In this document: piece after piece, positions 53,057-60,706 of the stretch
Position numbering within the stretch: position 1 is the first letter of the stretch
Layout of the letters: every line of letters begins with the position of its first letter
The notes under the pieces: model-generated
Database searches by the model: none
What the model was told of the DNA's origin: nothing
Seen by the model: only the letters and a program-made list of their open reading frames with translations
Program-made: the position numbers and the translations under genes
NCBI RefSeq assembly: GCF_900142525.1
Contig: NZ_FRBD01000022.1
Location: 1-64,000 of the forward strand
Origin: Xylanibacter ruminicola
GTDB lineage: Bacteria > Bacteroidota > Bacteroidia > Bacteroidales > Bacteroidaceae
Direction of reading: 5' to 3'
DNA length: 64,000 nucleotides

Positions 53057-54841
53057 ATGAATATTGAAGCATTAATCAGCAAGGCTGCAGGCGAGGCAGT
53101 AAAAGCTCTCTATGGCATGGATGCCACAGAAAAGATGCTGCAGTTGCAGAAGACAAGAAGTGAGTTTGAGGGTAACTTGACACTGGTGGTTTTCCCATTT
53201 GTAAAGGCCGCCAAGAAGAGTCCGGAGCAGACAGCACAGGAGATTGGCGAATACCTACAGGCCAATTGCGCTGCTGTAGAGAAATTTAATGTTGTAAAAG
53301 GGTTCTTAAACCTGAGTGTAGGCGACGGTGCATGGCTGCAGCTGCTCGAGACAATTGATAAGGACGAGCTGTTCGGCATGAAGCAGGCCAACGAAAATTC
53401 GCCACTTGTCATGATTGAATATTCATCACCTAACACCAACAAACCCCTGCATCTTGGTCATGTGCGTAACAACCTGCTGGGTTGGAGCCTGGCAAAGATC
53501 ATGGAAGCCAATGGTAACAAGGTGGTAAAGACCAACATCGTGAACGACCGAGGTATTCATATCTGTAAGTCTATGCTGGCTTGGCTGAAATATGGCAACG
53601 GCGAGACACCAGAGACCAGCGGCAAGAAGGGCGACCACCTGATTGGCGACTATTATGTGGCCTTCGATAAGCACTATCGCGAAGAAGTGAAGGAGTTGGT
53701 TGCTCAGGGTATGGACGAAGAGAAAGCCAAGCAGGAGGCTCCACTGATTAAGGAGGCTCACGAGATGCTGGTAAAATGGGAGCAGAACGATCCTGAGGTT
53801 CGCGCTCTTTGGGAGAAGATGAACAACTGGGTATATGCCGGCTTCGATGAGACCTACAAGAAGATGGGCGTATCGTTTGATAAGATATACTACGAGAGCC
53901 AGACCTACCTGAAGGGTAAGGCCAAGGTTGAAGAAGGACTTGATAAAGGTCTTTTCGAGCGCCACGAGGATAACTCTGTATGGGCCGACCTTACCAACGA
54001 GGGCCTCGACCAGAAGCTGCTGCTTCGTAGCGATGGAACCAGTGTTTACATGACTCAGGACATCGGTACTGCCGAGATGCGTTTCCAGGATTATCCCATC
54101 GATAAGATGATATATGTAGTAGGTAACGAGCAGAACTACCACTTCCAGGTGCTCTCTATCCTACTCGACCGCCTGGGCTTCAAGTGGGGCAAGGAGCTCA
54201 CTCACTTCTCTTATGGTATGGTTGAGCTGCCAAACGGTAAAATGAAGAGCCGCGAGGGAACCGTAGTAGATGCCGACGACCTGATGGCTCTGATGGTAGA
54301 AGATGCCTACAAAACCTCGATGGAACTGGGCAAATTCGATGATATGACCGAGGAAGAGCGCCGCGAAATCGCCCGCGTAGTTGGTATGGGAGCTCTTAAG
54401 TACTTTATCCTGAAGGTTGATGCCCGCAAGAACATGCTGTTCAATCCAGAGGAAAGTATCGACTTTAACGGAAATACAGGCCCATTCATTCAGTACACCT
54501 ACGCACGTATCCGTTCTATTCTCCGCAAGGCCGAAGCTGAGGGCTTGCAACCTGCTGCAGCTCAGGTTGCACTCGCAGAGAAAGAGGTAGAGCTTGTTCA
54601 GAAGATGAACGAGTTTGGTGCTGCTGTAGAGCAAGCTGGTAAGGATTACTCACCAAGCGGCATTGCCAACTACTGCTACGAGCTTACCAAGGTGTTCAAC
54701 CAGTTCTACCACGATTATAGCATCCTTAACGAGCCCGACGAGCAGAAAAAGGCTGTCCGCCTGATGCTGGCTAAGAATGTGGCTAAGATTATTAAGAACG
54801 CTATGAGTCTGCTGGGTATCGAAGTGCCCGAGCGCATGTAA
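53057..54841 (+). CDS. argS: Arginyl-tRNA synthetase
   Basis: 594 residues. Class I enzyme with the N-terminal tRNA D-arm domain (about 1-105), the HIGH-type motif PNTNKPLHLGHVRNNLLG, a KMKSREGTVV loop in place of KMSKS, and the DALR anticodon-binding domain (about 470-594) ending IEVPERM. It charges tRNA-Arg. Single gene with its own promoter. Confidence 0.96.
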   Translation: MNIEALISKAAGEAVKALYGMDATEKMLQLQKTRSEFEGNLTLVVFPFVKAAKKSPEQTAQEIGEYLQANCAAVEKFNVVKGFLNLSVGDGAWLQLLETIDKDELFGMKQANENSPLVMIEYSSPNTNKPLHLGHVRNNLLGWSLAKIMEANGNKVVKTNIVNDRGIHICKSMLAWLKYGNGETPETSGKKGDHLIGDYYVAFDKHYREEVKELVAQGMDEEKAKQEAPLIKEAHEMLVKWEQNDPEVRALWEKMNNWVYAGFDETYKKMGVSFDKIYYESQTYLKGKAKVEEGLDKGLFERHEDNSVWADLTNEGLDQKLLLRSDGTSVYMTQDIGTAEMRFQDYPIDKMIYVVGNEQNYHFQVLSILLDRLGFKWGKELTHFSYGMVELPNGKMKSREGTVVDADDLMALMVEDAYKTSMELGKFDDMTEEERREIARVVGMGALKYFILKVDARKNMLFNPEESIDFNGNTGPFIQYTYARIRSILRKAEAEGLQPAAAQVALAEKEVELVQKMNEFGAAVEQAGKDYSPSGIANYCYELTKVFNQFYHDYSILNEPDEQKKAVRLMLAKNVAKIIKNAMSLLGIEVPERM

Positions 54842-54844
54842 AAT

Positions 54845-54869
54845 AATTGATAATTGACAATTGATAATT
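54845..54869. repeat. 25-bp AT-rich intergenic repeat, copy 1
   Basis: AATTGATAATTGACAATTG plus six more bases; identical to 56316-56340 in inverted orientation. The unit is itself nearly palindromic. It lies between argS and the RNase H gene. Confidence 0.8.
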
Positions 54870-54874
54870 AAAAA

Positions 54875-55339
54875 TTGAAAATTATTAATCCCCCAACAAA
54901 TCGTCATGATACCGTACTTCCATTACCTTTGGAAGTACGGGCTGACGCTTGGGCTGTAGATGCAGCATGTTCAGGCAACCCTGGACCGATGGAGTATCAG
55001 GCCATCGATTTGCAGACGGGATATCGTGTATTCCATTTCGGTCCCATACACGGTACTAATAATATAGGTGAATTCCTGGCTATCGTACATGCTTTGGCTC
55101 TTTGTTGGCAAAAGGGATTGCACAACAAAACCATTTATTCCGATAGCTACAACGCCATTCTGTGGGTGTCGAAGGGCAAATGCAAAACCACCCTTGAGCG
55201 CACACCACAAACCGAACAGCTCTACCAGATTATTGCCAGAGCCGAGAATTGGCTGAGAACCCACCAATACCGCAATCCCATCATCAAATGGGAAACAAGC
55301 AAATGGGGCGAAGTCCCCGCCGACTTCGGCAGAAAATAA
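54875..55339 (+). CDS. rnhA: Ribonuclease H (type I, Bacteroidota variant)
   Basis: 154 residues from TTG 54875, the only plausible in-frame start seen. The acidic residues of RNase H are in VDAACSGNPGP (Asp29), NNIGEFLAIVHAL (Glu66), YSDSYNAILW (Asp90) and GEVPADFGRK (Asp150). It cleaves RNA in RNA-DNA hybrids. It lacks the viroplasmin-like N-terminal domain found in some relatives. The start lies in an AT-rich repeat, so the true initiation codon is uncertain. Confidence 0.82.
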   Translation: MKIINPPTNRHDTVLPLPLEVRADAWAVDAACSGNPGPMEYQAIDLQTGYRVFHFGPIHGTNNIGEFLAIVHALALCWQKGLHNKTIYSDSYNAILWVSKGKCKTTLERTPQTEQLYQIIARAENWLRTHQYRNPIIKWETSKWGEVPADFGRK

Positions 55340-55388
55340 AGAATTTCCCCTCCTGAGTAGGAGGGGCCAGGGGTGGTCTGAACAAGCA

Positions 55389-56306
55389 CTATTTCTTCCG
55401 ATAAACCACAATCACGTTTTTATCATAGATATTGCTGTTTACAACCTCCGCATTCGCAGGAATCTGTGGCGCACGAGTACCATCACTAACCGTCATCGTC
55501 GTATTCGTTTCCACACGAATCTCGTCCCATAATCCTTGCACCAAGAAAGAACGTAATGTCTCAGCACCACCTTCTATAATCAGCGATTGCACATTTTGCT
55601 CATGTAGACTCTCAAGATTCAGCGGGTGTGCATGATCTATCACCATTCGCTTAGGATCGGGGCCATACCACTCTCTGACATTCAGTAGTGGATGGTCGCG
55701 TTCATCAGTAATTCTGCCTACCAATATAGCATCCTCATCTGCACGCAGCTTGTGCGATAGCATTTTAGTAAAGTCGCTGGATATCTGAACGGGCTTGTGA
55801 TGATCATCGATAAAACCATTGGCCGTCTGGGCCCACTTTAGTATAATATAGGGGCGTTTTTCGCGATGGAATGTGAAAAAACGACGATTCAATGACTTGC
55901 ATTCTTCCTCTAGGATGCCTACTTCTACCTCTATCCCAGCCTCTCGGATTTTCTTTATCCCACGACCTTGAACTTCGGCGAATTCATCGATACAACCCAC
56001 TACCACACGGCGCACGCCTTTCTCTATAATAAGGTCGGCACAAGGAGGCGTCTTGCCATAATGCGAACAAGGCTCAAGCGACACATAGATGGTAGACTCT
56101 GGCAATAAAGCCTCATCCTCTCTTTTCACGGAGGCAAAGGCGTTCACCTCAGCATGGGCCTTTCCACAACGCTCATGATAACCTTCACCAATTATTCGGC
56201 CGTTATGTACTATTACAGCTCCAACCATGGGATTGGGTTTTGCATTCTGCTGGCCGTTTTTAGCCAACTGAATACAGCGCTGCATGAATTTTTCGTCGAT
56301 ATTCAT
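55389..56306 (-). CDS. ribD: Bifunctional riboflavin biosynthesis deaminase/reductase
   Basis: 305 residues from ATG 56306 (MNIDEKFMQRCIQLA). N-terminal zinc deaminase with HAEVNA and EPCSHYGKTPPC; C-terminal reductase with ILKWAQTANGFI, SHKLRADEDAILVGRIT and LIIEGGAETLRSFL. It performs the second and third steps of riboflavin synthesis from GTP. The reductase half is somewhat short. An upstream in-frame TTG at 56324 lies inside the AT-rich repeat and is rejected. Confidence 0.93.
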   Translation of the reverse strand: MNIDEKFMQRCIQLAKNGQQNAKPNPMVGAVIVHNGRIIGEGYHERCGKAHAEVNAFASVKREDEALLPESTIYVSLEPCSHYGKTPPCADLIIEKGVRRVVVGCIDEFAEVQGRGIKKIREAGIEVEVGILEEECKSLNRRFFTFHREKRPYIILKWAQTANGFIDDHHKPVQISSDFTKMLSHKLRADEDAILVGRITDERDHPLLNVREWYGPDPKRMVIDHAHPLNLESLHEQNVQSLIIEGGAETLRSFLVQGLWDEIRVETNTTMTVSDGTRAPQIPANAEVVNSNIYDKNVIVVYRKK

Positions 56307-56315
56307 AAAATTATC

Positions 56316-56340
56316 AATTATCAATTGTCAATTATCAATT
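56316..56340. repeat. 25-bp AT-rich intergenic repeat, copy 2 (inverted)
   Basis: Reverse complement of 54845-54869, base for base. It lies in the 54-base gap between the divergent ribD and prmC genes. Confidence 0.8.
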
Positions 56341-56348
56341 AAAATACC

Positions 56349-56356
56349 TACCTTTG
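56349..56356 (+). promoter_or_regulatory. -7 promoter box of prmC, leaderless transcript likely
   Basis: TACCTTTG ends only 4 bases before ATG 56361. A start site 5-7 bases after the box would place the 5' end on the start codon. Confidence 0.55.
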
Positions 56357-56360
56357 CAGT

Positions 56361-57224
56361 ATGAATTACGAACAACTCTGCCAAAGACTCAGCAACATCT
56401 ATGATGCTGGCGAGGCCAAAGCCATCGTCCGTTGGGTGCTTGATGTCCGATTCGGACTATCAACAGCCGATATTTACTGTGGCAAAGTTACGCAATTATC
56501 CTCAAACGACCAAGCAGAACTCGAAAAAATCATGCTTAGACTCGAAAAAGCCGAGCCTGTACAGTATGTTTTAGGCGTTGCCGATTTCTGTGGCCGTCAG
56601 TTCCATGTGGCTCCAGGCGTACTGATTCCAAGACCTGAAACAGCAGAATTGTGCCGAATTATCGAGGAAGGAGGAAGGAGGAACGAGGAACGAGAATACC
56701 AAATCCTCGATATAGGTACAGGTAGCGGATGCATCGCCATCACGTTGGCGCTCAACATTCCTGATTCAAAGATAACCGCTTGGGATATCTCCGACGCCGC
56801 CCTCAGTATTGCCGAAGGCAACGCCAAAGCATTAGGTGCCAACGTCATTTTTGAACATCAAGACGCCTTGAACATTCATCACTCCACACTCCACACTCCT
56901 CACTCCTCGAGCCAATGGGACATCATCGTCAGCAACCCACCCTATATCTGTCGCAAAGAAGCCGATGAAATGGAAGAAAACGTATTGAAATACGAACCAG
57001 ATACCGCCTTGTTTGTTCCTGACGACGACCCATTATTATTCTACCGTCACATCATGAACTATGCCTATTCTGCATTAAGAAGCGGAGGCCGTCTTTATTT
57101 CGAAATCAATCCGCTTTATGCCGATTCCATCGTAGAACAGTTGCAACAATTAGGCTTCACTGATGTCGAGAAGATCAACGACCAATTTGGCAAAGCTAGA
57201 TTCATCAAAGCCAGTAAGAATTAA
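56361..57224 (+). CDS. prmC: Release factor glutamine methyltransferase
   Basis: 287 residues. N-terminal helical domain (about 1-75), SAM-binding ILDIGTGSGCIAI and catalytic NPPY (VSNPPYICRK). It methylates the GGQ glutamine of RF1/RF2. Two stretches look inserted: EEGGRRNEER (DNA 56662-56693, GGAGGAA-type repeat) and HHSTLHTPHSSS (DNA 56875-56912, CACTCCACACTC-type repeat). Both keep the frame and sit at loops before the SAM motif and before the NPPY strand. The start is as in relatives (MNYEQL). The 3' end overlaps the convergent comF by 4 bases. Confidence 0.93.
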   Translation: MNYEQLCQRLSNIYDAGEAKAIVRWVLDVRFGLSTADIYCGKVTQLSSNDQAELEKIMLRLEKAEPVQYVLGVADFCGRQFHVAPGVLIPRPETAELCRIIEEGGRRNEEREYQILDIGTGSGCIAITLALNIPDSKITAWDISDAALSIAEGNAKALGANVIFEHQDALNIHHSTLHTPHSSSQWDIIVSNPPYICRKEADEMEENVLKYEPDTALFVPDDDPLLFYRHIMNYAYSALRSGGRLYFEINPLYADSIVEQLQQLGFTDVEKINDQFGKARFIKASKN

Positions 57225-57928
57225 TGCCTTGTTAGTCCTAGCGAGAGGACGCTGATTTTTACATTGCCGGCTTTTGCTAGTTCTTTGGCACATGCAATGA
57301 TTGTGGCACCTGTGGTTACAACGTCGTCTACTATCAGGAGGTGTTTGCCTGCTATTGGTTCACCATGAGTCAGCTTAAATGCATATTCCACGTTTTCCTG
57401 TCGTTCCCATCGACTTCTACGAGTTTGGCTGCCCTGAAAAACCGTTCTTTTCACTACATCTTTATTGATAGGTAACCCCGTAATCTCGCAAACGCCTTTA
57501 GCTATCTCCTCACTTTGGTTGTAGCCGCGTTGGTGTAGTCGTTCTTTGGTTAGCGGCACGGGCACAATTTCGTCGATTCCATCGAAGAAATCGTCTCTTT
57601 TTAGTTCTGTAGCCACCATGCGCCCCATAAAAGGTCCTATCTCAGGATGATCCTTGTATTTAAGCTGATAGATGATATTTGCTGTTTCGGCATGACTCTC
57701 GTAATGAAATAGGGCTGCAGCACGTTCTACGGGTATCTGGCCCCAGAAGAGTTTGGCCATTTCGTTTTCATAGGGATTATTTGAGAATCCTGTTCGTGGC
57801 AGATGGAAGTTGCACTTATTGCATAGTACTTCTTCGGTAGCTGACAATCGTCGACCACACACCACACAGACGCGTGGTGAGATTAAATCGAGGAGTCTGT
57901 GCCAAAAACTAATCGGTTTCATCGCCAT
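57221..57928 (-). CDS. comF: ComF family phosphoribosyltransferase-like protein
   Basis: 235 residues. N-terminal four-cysteine zinc ribbon (CVVCGRRL, CNKCNF) and a phosphoribosyltransferase domain with the PRPP loop LLIVDDVVTTGATI. ComF is linked to DNA uptake in naturally transformable bacteria, and dprA is also in this window. It overlaps the recX gene by 20 bases and is probably translated with it. Confidence 0.88.
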   Translation of the reverse strand: MAMKPISFWHRLLDLISPRVCVVCGRRLSATEEVLCNKCNFHLPRTGFSNNPYENEMAKLFWGQIPVERAAALFHYESHAETANIIYQLKYKDHPEIGPFMGRMVATELKRDDFFDGIDEIVPVPLTKERLHQRGYNQSEEIAKGVCEITGLPINKDVVKRTVFQGSQTRRSRWERQENVEYAFKLTHGEPIAGKHLLIVDDVVTTGATIIACAKELAKAGNVKISVLSLGLTRH

Positions 57929-58400
57929 AATCCATATCCTCGTCTACTTTGAGACATTGGCGGATAATACCGAAGTCAAACCCTCTGCTTAGTGCAAAGC
58001 GCACCAACTTCTGGTTCTGCTCATAGTCATTATTAGCTTTTATGGTCTTGCGCTTCTGTTTCAATAGCGGGATGAGTACATCGAGATACTCTTTTTCGTT
58101 GATTTCATCTAGCACGCGTTGCTGTATGTCGTCGCTGATGCGCTTCATCCAAAGCGCTTGCTGAACCTTTCGACGGCCCCATTTGTTGTAGCGAATCTTG
58201 TCTTTTACAAAGGCTCGTGCATAGCGTTCGTTATCAATATAGCGCTCCTTAACAAGTCGGGCAATGATGCTATCTTGTGTTGCAGCATCAATCTCCCAGC
58301 GTTTCATCTTATCGCGCATCTCCTGCTCGCAATGCTCAGCCTGAGCACACACGGCAGCTAATTGCAAATATGCTTCTTGTTCGGTCTTCTGTTTACTCAT
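57909..58400 (-). CDS. recX: RecX family regulatory protein
   Basis: 163 residues made of the three-helix repeats of RecX (ARLVKERYIDNERYARAFVKDKIRYNKWGRRKVQQALWMK). RecX limits RecA filament growth. First gene of a recX-comF operon; its C-terminus overlaps the comF start by 20 bases. Promoter box at 58419-58428. Confidence 0.88.
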   Translation of the reverse strand: MSKQKTEQEAYLQLAAVCAQAEHCEQEMRDKMKRWEIDAATQDSIIARLVKERYIDNERYARAFVKDKIRYNKWGRRKVQQALWMKRISDDIQQRVLDEINEKEYLDVLIPLLKQKRKTIKANNDYEQNQKLVRFALSRGFDFGIIRQCLKVDEDMDYGDETD

Positions 58401-58418
58401 CTTTTGTTTCTAATCTGC

Positions 58419-58428
58419 TGCAAAGGTA
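58419..58428 (-). promoter_or_regulatory. -7 promoter box of recX
   Basis: TACCTTTGCA on the minus strand, 19 bases before ATG 58400. It marks the edge of the conserved chromosome; the inverted repeat begins 39 bases away. Confidence 0.65.
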
Positions 58429-58466
58429 CACTCTTTTTCTGAAATAGCCAAGATTATTTTGAATTA

Positions 58467-58575
58467 AAACCTCCCAACCTCCCGTTTTGCTCTGAAACCC
58501 GCATAAACACAGGGGATGCAAGACGGGAGGTTTTGTCTGGAAACCTCCCGTACAACCTCCCGTCAAACCTCCCGT
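58467..58575 (+). repeat. Left iteron-bearing inverted repeat of the VirE unit
   Basis: Contains AACCTCCCGT at 58476, 58542, 58554 and 58566, its reverse complement at 58523, and a partial copy at 58468. The block 58467-58563 is an imperfect inverted repeat of 60610-60706. Besides the iterons, both arms keep CCGCATAAACACAGGGG. The innermost iteron ends 7 bases before the virE-like stop codon. Confidence 0.85.
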
Positions 58576-58581
58576 TTTTAC

Positions 58582-59796
58582 TCATGCAGCTTTCCTCGGA
58601 ATGGCCTTGTAATGGGCCACATGCGAGTGCTCGGTCTTCTCGAAACCAAGCTCTTTCATGGTTCGTCCAAGAATTCCCTTGGTACTGAGGTTGGTCTTTA
58701 CTGAGGGAAACTCATTCTTAATCACCTTCAGCAAATCCTCTGTTCCCAGAGGCTTGGCCTTCTCGCCCTCCTTAGGCTTGCGGAAGCATGCCTTCACCAT
58801 CTCGCCCATATCTGTCTGAGCCATGTAGTTCAGGTTCAGCTCCTGTATTCGGGCCACCTGATCATTGTTAAACCAGTAAGGCGCCTTCAGCTCTATAAGC
58901 TCATACATTATCTGAGCATACAGCTGGTCGTAGTCAATCTCGCCCGTATTGTCGATAAACTGACCATCAGGCACGGTCATACAGATGAATCGTCGACTAC
59001 CTGTTACATCCGTCAGAGGATGAGGATTGTTTGTAGTAGCCACAAACGATGCATAGCGATGCAGAACCTGCTGAGTCTTGCCATATATGGGGCGATAGTT
59101 CATAACGCTCACAGACAGGAGCTGCTTCAAGATGGTCTGCTGGCGAGAGGTGAGGCTGTCCATCTCATCAATGTTCACAAACAGATTGTTCGTCAGCGTC
59201 ATGTTCTTGTCGTTCTGGTTCGACGTATTCAGGTGATCCATGAAATACTGACGGAACTGAGGAGGTAGCAGGCGGGTAAAGAATGTGGTCTTTCCACAAC
59301 CCTGCCCTCCGATAAGCGTAGGAACACATTCGTTTCCGTGCAGCATATCCATCTTACGCCAATGGGCCACAGACGAACGTATCCACACACATAGAAAATC
59401 CAACTGCTCTGACGAGATGCCAGGAATGCGACTAAACAACTTAGCCACATGGTTCTGGCCATCCCATTTGGGCAGATTCTCAAGATACTCGCTGATAGGA
59501 TCGTAAAGGGCTACCTCTTCAGAGTCTACATATTCGCAGATCTCCGTCTTAGGACTACCCTTAGTAATCTGCTCACAACGAGCTTTAAGCACAATGCTGT
59601 TAACTGCCTTATCAGTCAGAGGTCGCCAAACCTGCTGGCCATCAGCTGTTTCAGCATTCAAAGTTCTAAACTCTACCTTGCCGTTAAGTACATTATAACG
59701 GAACTGGTAGTTCTCCTTCAGGAACTCAACGACTGCGAGAGTCCCTGCAAGCGAGTCGTTTACCGCCTCGCCATTAATCATAAAGTTTTCTTTCAT
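58582..59796 (-). CDS. VirE-family (VapE-like) P-loop ATPase with DUF3874 C-terminus
   Basis: 404 residues. N-terminal region (1-110), then the VirE domain: Walker A GGQGCGKTT (163-171), Walker B NLFVNIDEMD (204-213), sensor ATTNNP (253-258) and GSRRF (266-270, possible arginine finger). The C-terminal ~75 residues match DUF3874 (TKGILGRTMKELGFEK). Relatives are phage and island proteins related to superfamily-3 replicative helicases; the primase-like VirE_N domain often seen before it is missing. It lies inside iteron-bearing inverted repeats with its own promoter, consistent with a replication or maintenance role in a small element. The second ATG (MINGEAV) is a possible start. Confidence 0.85.
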   Translation of the reverse strand: MKENFMINGEAVNDSLAGTLAVVEFLKENYQFRYNVLNGKVEFRTLNAETADGQQVWRPLTDKAVNSIVLKARCEQITKGSPKTEICEYVDSEEVALYDPISEYLENLPKWDGQNHVAKLFSRIPGISSEQLDFLCVWIRSSVAHWRKMDMLHGNECVPTLIGGQGCGKTTFFTRLLPPQFRQYFMDHLNTSNQNDKNMTLTNNLFVNIDEMDSLTSRQQTILKQLLSVSVMNYRPIYGKTQQVLHRYASFVATTNNPHPLTDVTGSRRFICMTVPDGQFIDNTGEIDYDQLYAQIMYELIELKAPYWFNNDQVARIQELNLNYMAQTDMGEMVKACFRKPKEGEKAKPLGTEDLLKVIKNEFPSVKTNLSTKGILGRTMKELGFEKTEHSHVAHYKAIPRKAA

Positions 59797-59876
59797 GTCT
59801 ATAATAATCTTATCGTTAATAATTTCGGTTCATGAATTGAGTGGTATATCTCATAGCACTGTTTTTCAAAAGCGAC

Positions 59877-59886
59877 TGCAAAGATA
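59877..59886 (-). promoter_or_regulatory. -7 promoter box of the VirE-family gene
   Basis: TATCTTTGCA on the minus strand, 81 bases before ATG 59796. An inverted TTCCCG/CGGGAA pair lies upstream at about 59897-59922. Confidence 0.6.
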
Positions 59887-59981
59887 CAAAATTTTTTCCC
59901 GGTTTCCAAATTTTTCGGGAACTTTTCTTGAATTATTTCTCAGTTTTAACAATTAGTTTTTTACAATTTTATGGCTTAAAG

Positions 59982-60067
59982 TTATCCCCTTAAGGGGATA
60001 AAAAATATTCCCAGTGTGGGAATGTTTTATTCCCAGTAAGGGAACATTTCATTCCCAGTATGGGAAT
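59982..60067. repeat. Tandem palindromes between the two genes of the VirE unit
   Basis: One perfect 20-bp palindrome (TTATCCCCTTAAGGGGATAA, 59982-60001) is followed by three short palindromes at a 22-base period: 60007-60023, 60029-60045 and 60051-60067, all of the form ATTCCCAGTnnGGGAAY. They end 4 bases before the stop of the DUF6078-like gene and precede the virE promoter. They may be repressor sites, a terminator array or an origin feature. Confidence 0.8.
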
Positions 60068-60071
60068 AATT

Positions 60072-60515
60072 TTAATACTCAAAGTTCCAATCCGTTACAT
60101 AATGGTCGAATTTGACACCTTCGGTACTTCCAAACTCAGCAATTATCTTCATAATGTCCTCTTGCTGTTTTGGCCAAAGCATGTTTTCGCCATTATTCAC
60201 TCGATAGTAAACACTCATTCCGCTACCAAAATAAGTGCGAACTCTTCTTCTTGCCTCAGCCACAAGATATCTTGGAACGTTTTTATATAGTCCCTTGAAA
60301 CCCCAAGCCTTCTGGACTAGTTTCTTCTCGCTAAAGCACTTGCATTCTCCATCCTGCCAAGCTGTAGGATAGATTGCGTTACCAGAATAACGATCCTTCG
60401 ACATTAGCAATCTGGACAGATAGTGCATACACCTATCTTTTTTAGCACAATCGTCGTTAAAGCATAACGAATATCCCCATGGAATATCCTTTTCTAATAA
60501 TTCTTTTTCTTGCAT
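60072..60515 (-). CDS. DUF6078-like Cys-containing protein of the VirE unit
   Basis: 147 residues. N-terminal cysteine cluster CFNDDCAKKDRCMHYL (possible metal site) and a second pair ECKCFSE. The sequence resembles DUF6078 proteins of Bacteroidota, function unknown to me. The central part (YLVAEARRRVRTYFGSGMSVYYR) is basic and could bind nucleic acid. It lies upstream of the virE-like gene on the same strand, with its own promoter at 60540-60549, and both are enclosed by the inverted repeats. Confidence 0.65.
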   Translation of the reverse strand: MQEKELLEKDIPWGYSLCFNDDCAKKDRCMHYLSRLLMSKDRYSGNAIYPTAWQDGECKCFSEKKLVQKAWGFKGLYKNVPRYLVAEARRRVRTYFGSGMSVYYRVNNGENMLWPKQQEDIMKIIAEFGSTEGVKFDHYVTDWNFEY

Positions 60516-60539
60516 ATTTGATTTTAATGTTTATCGAGG

Positions 60540-60549
60540 TGCAAAGGTA
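60540..60549 (-). promoter_or_regulatory. -7 promoter box of the DUF6078-like gene
   Basis: TACCTTTGCA on the minus strand, 25 bases before ATG 60515. Confidence 0.6.
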
Positions 60550-60609
60550 CAAATTATCGTTGAAACATAAAAATTATCCGCCAACAAATTACCAAAAACG
60601 GGATGATGG

Positions 60610-60706
60610 ACGGGAGGTTATACGGGAGGTTTAGCAAACAAACCTCCCGTCCCGCAGCCCCTGTGTTTATGCGGCTTTCAGCCCAAAACGGGAGGTTGGG
60701 AGGTTT
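60610..60706 (-). repeat. Right iteron-bearing inverted repeat of the VirE unit
   Basis: Contains ACGGGAGGTT at 60610, 60622 and 60688, its reverse complement at 60641 and a partial copy at 60698. Read on the minus strand it follows the left arm nearly base for base, including CCGCATAAACACAGGGG. No target-site duplication is obvious outside the arms. Confidence 0.85.

Noticed and set aside
58467..58575. AACCTCCCGT clusters as a CRISPR or simple-sequence repeat
   Set aside because: The 10-bp units occur in both orientations at irregular spacing and match an inverted partner at 60610-60706, so iterons in terminal repeats describe them better.
59982..60067. Possible CRISPR array (regular short repeats)
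   Set aside because: The period is only 22 bases, each unit is itself palindromic, and there are no unique spacers of 25-40 bases or cas genes nearby.
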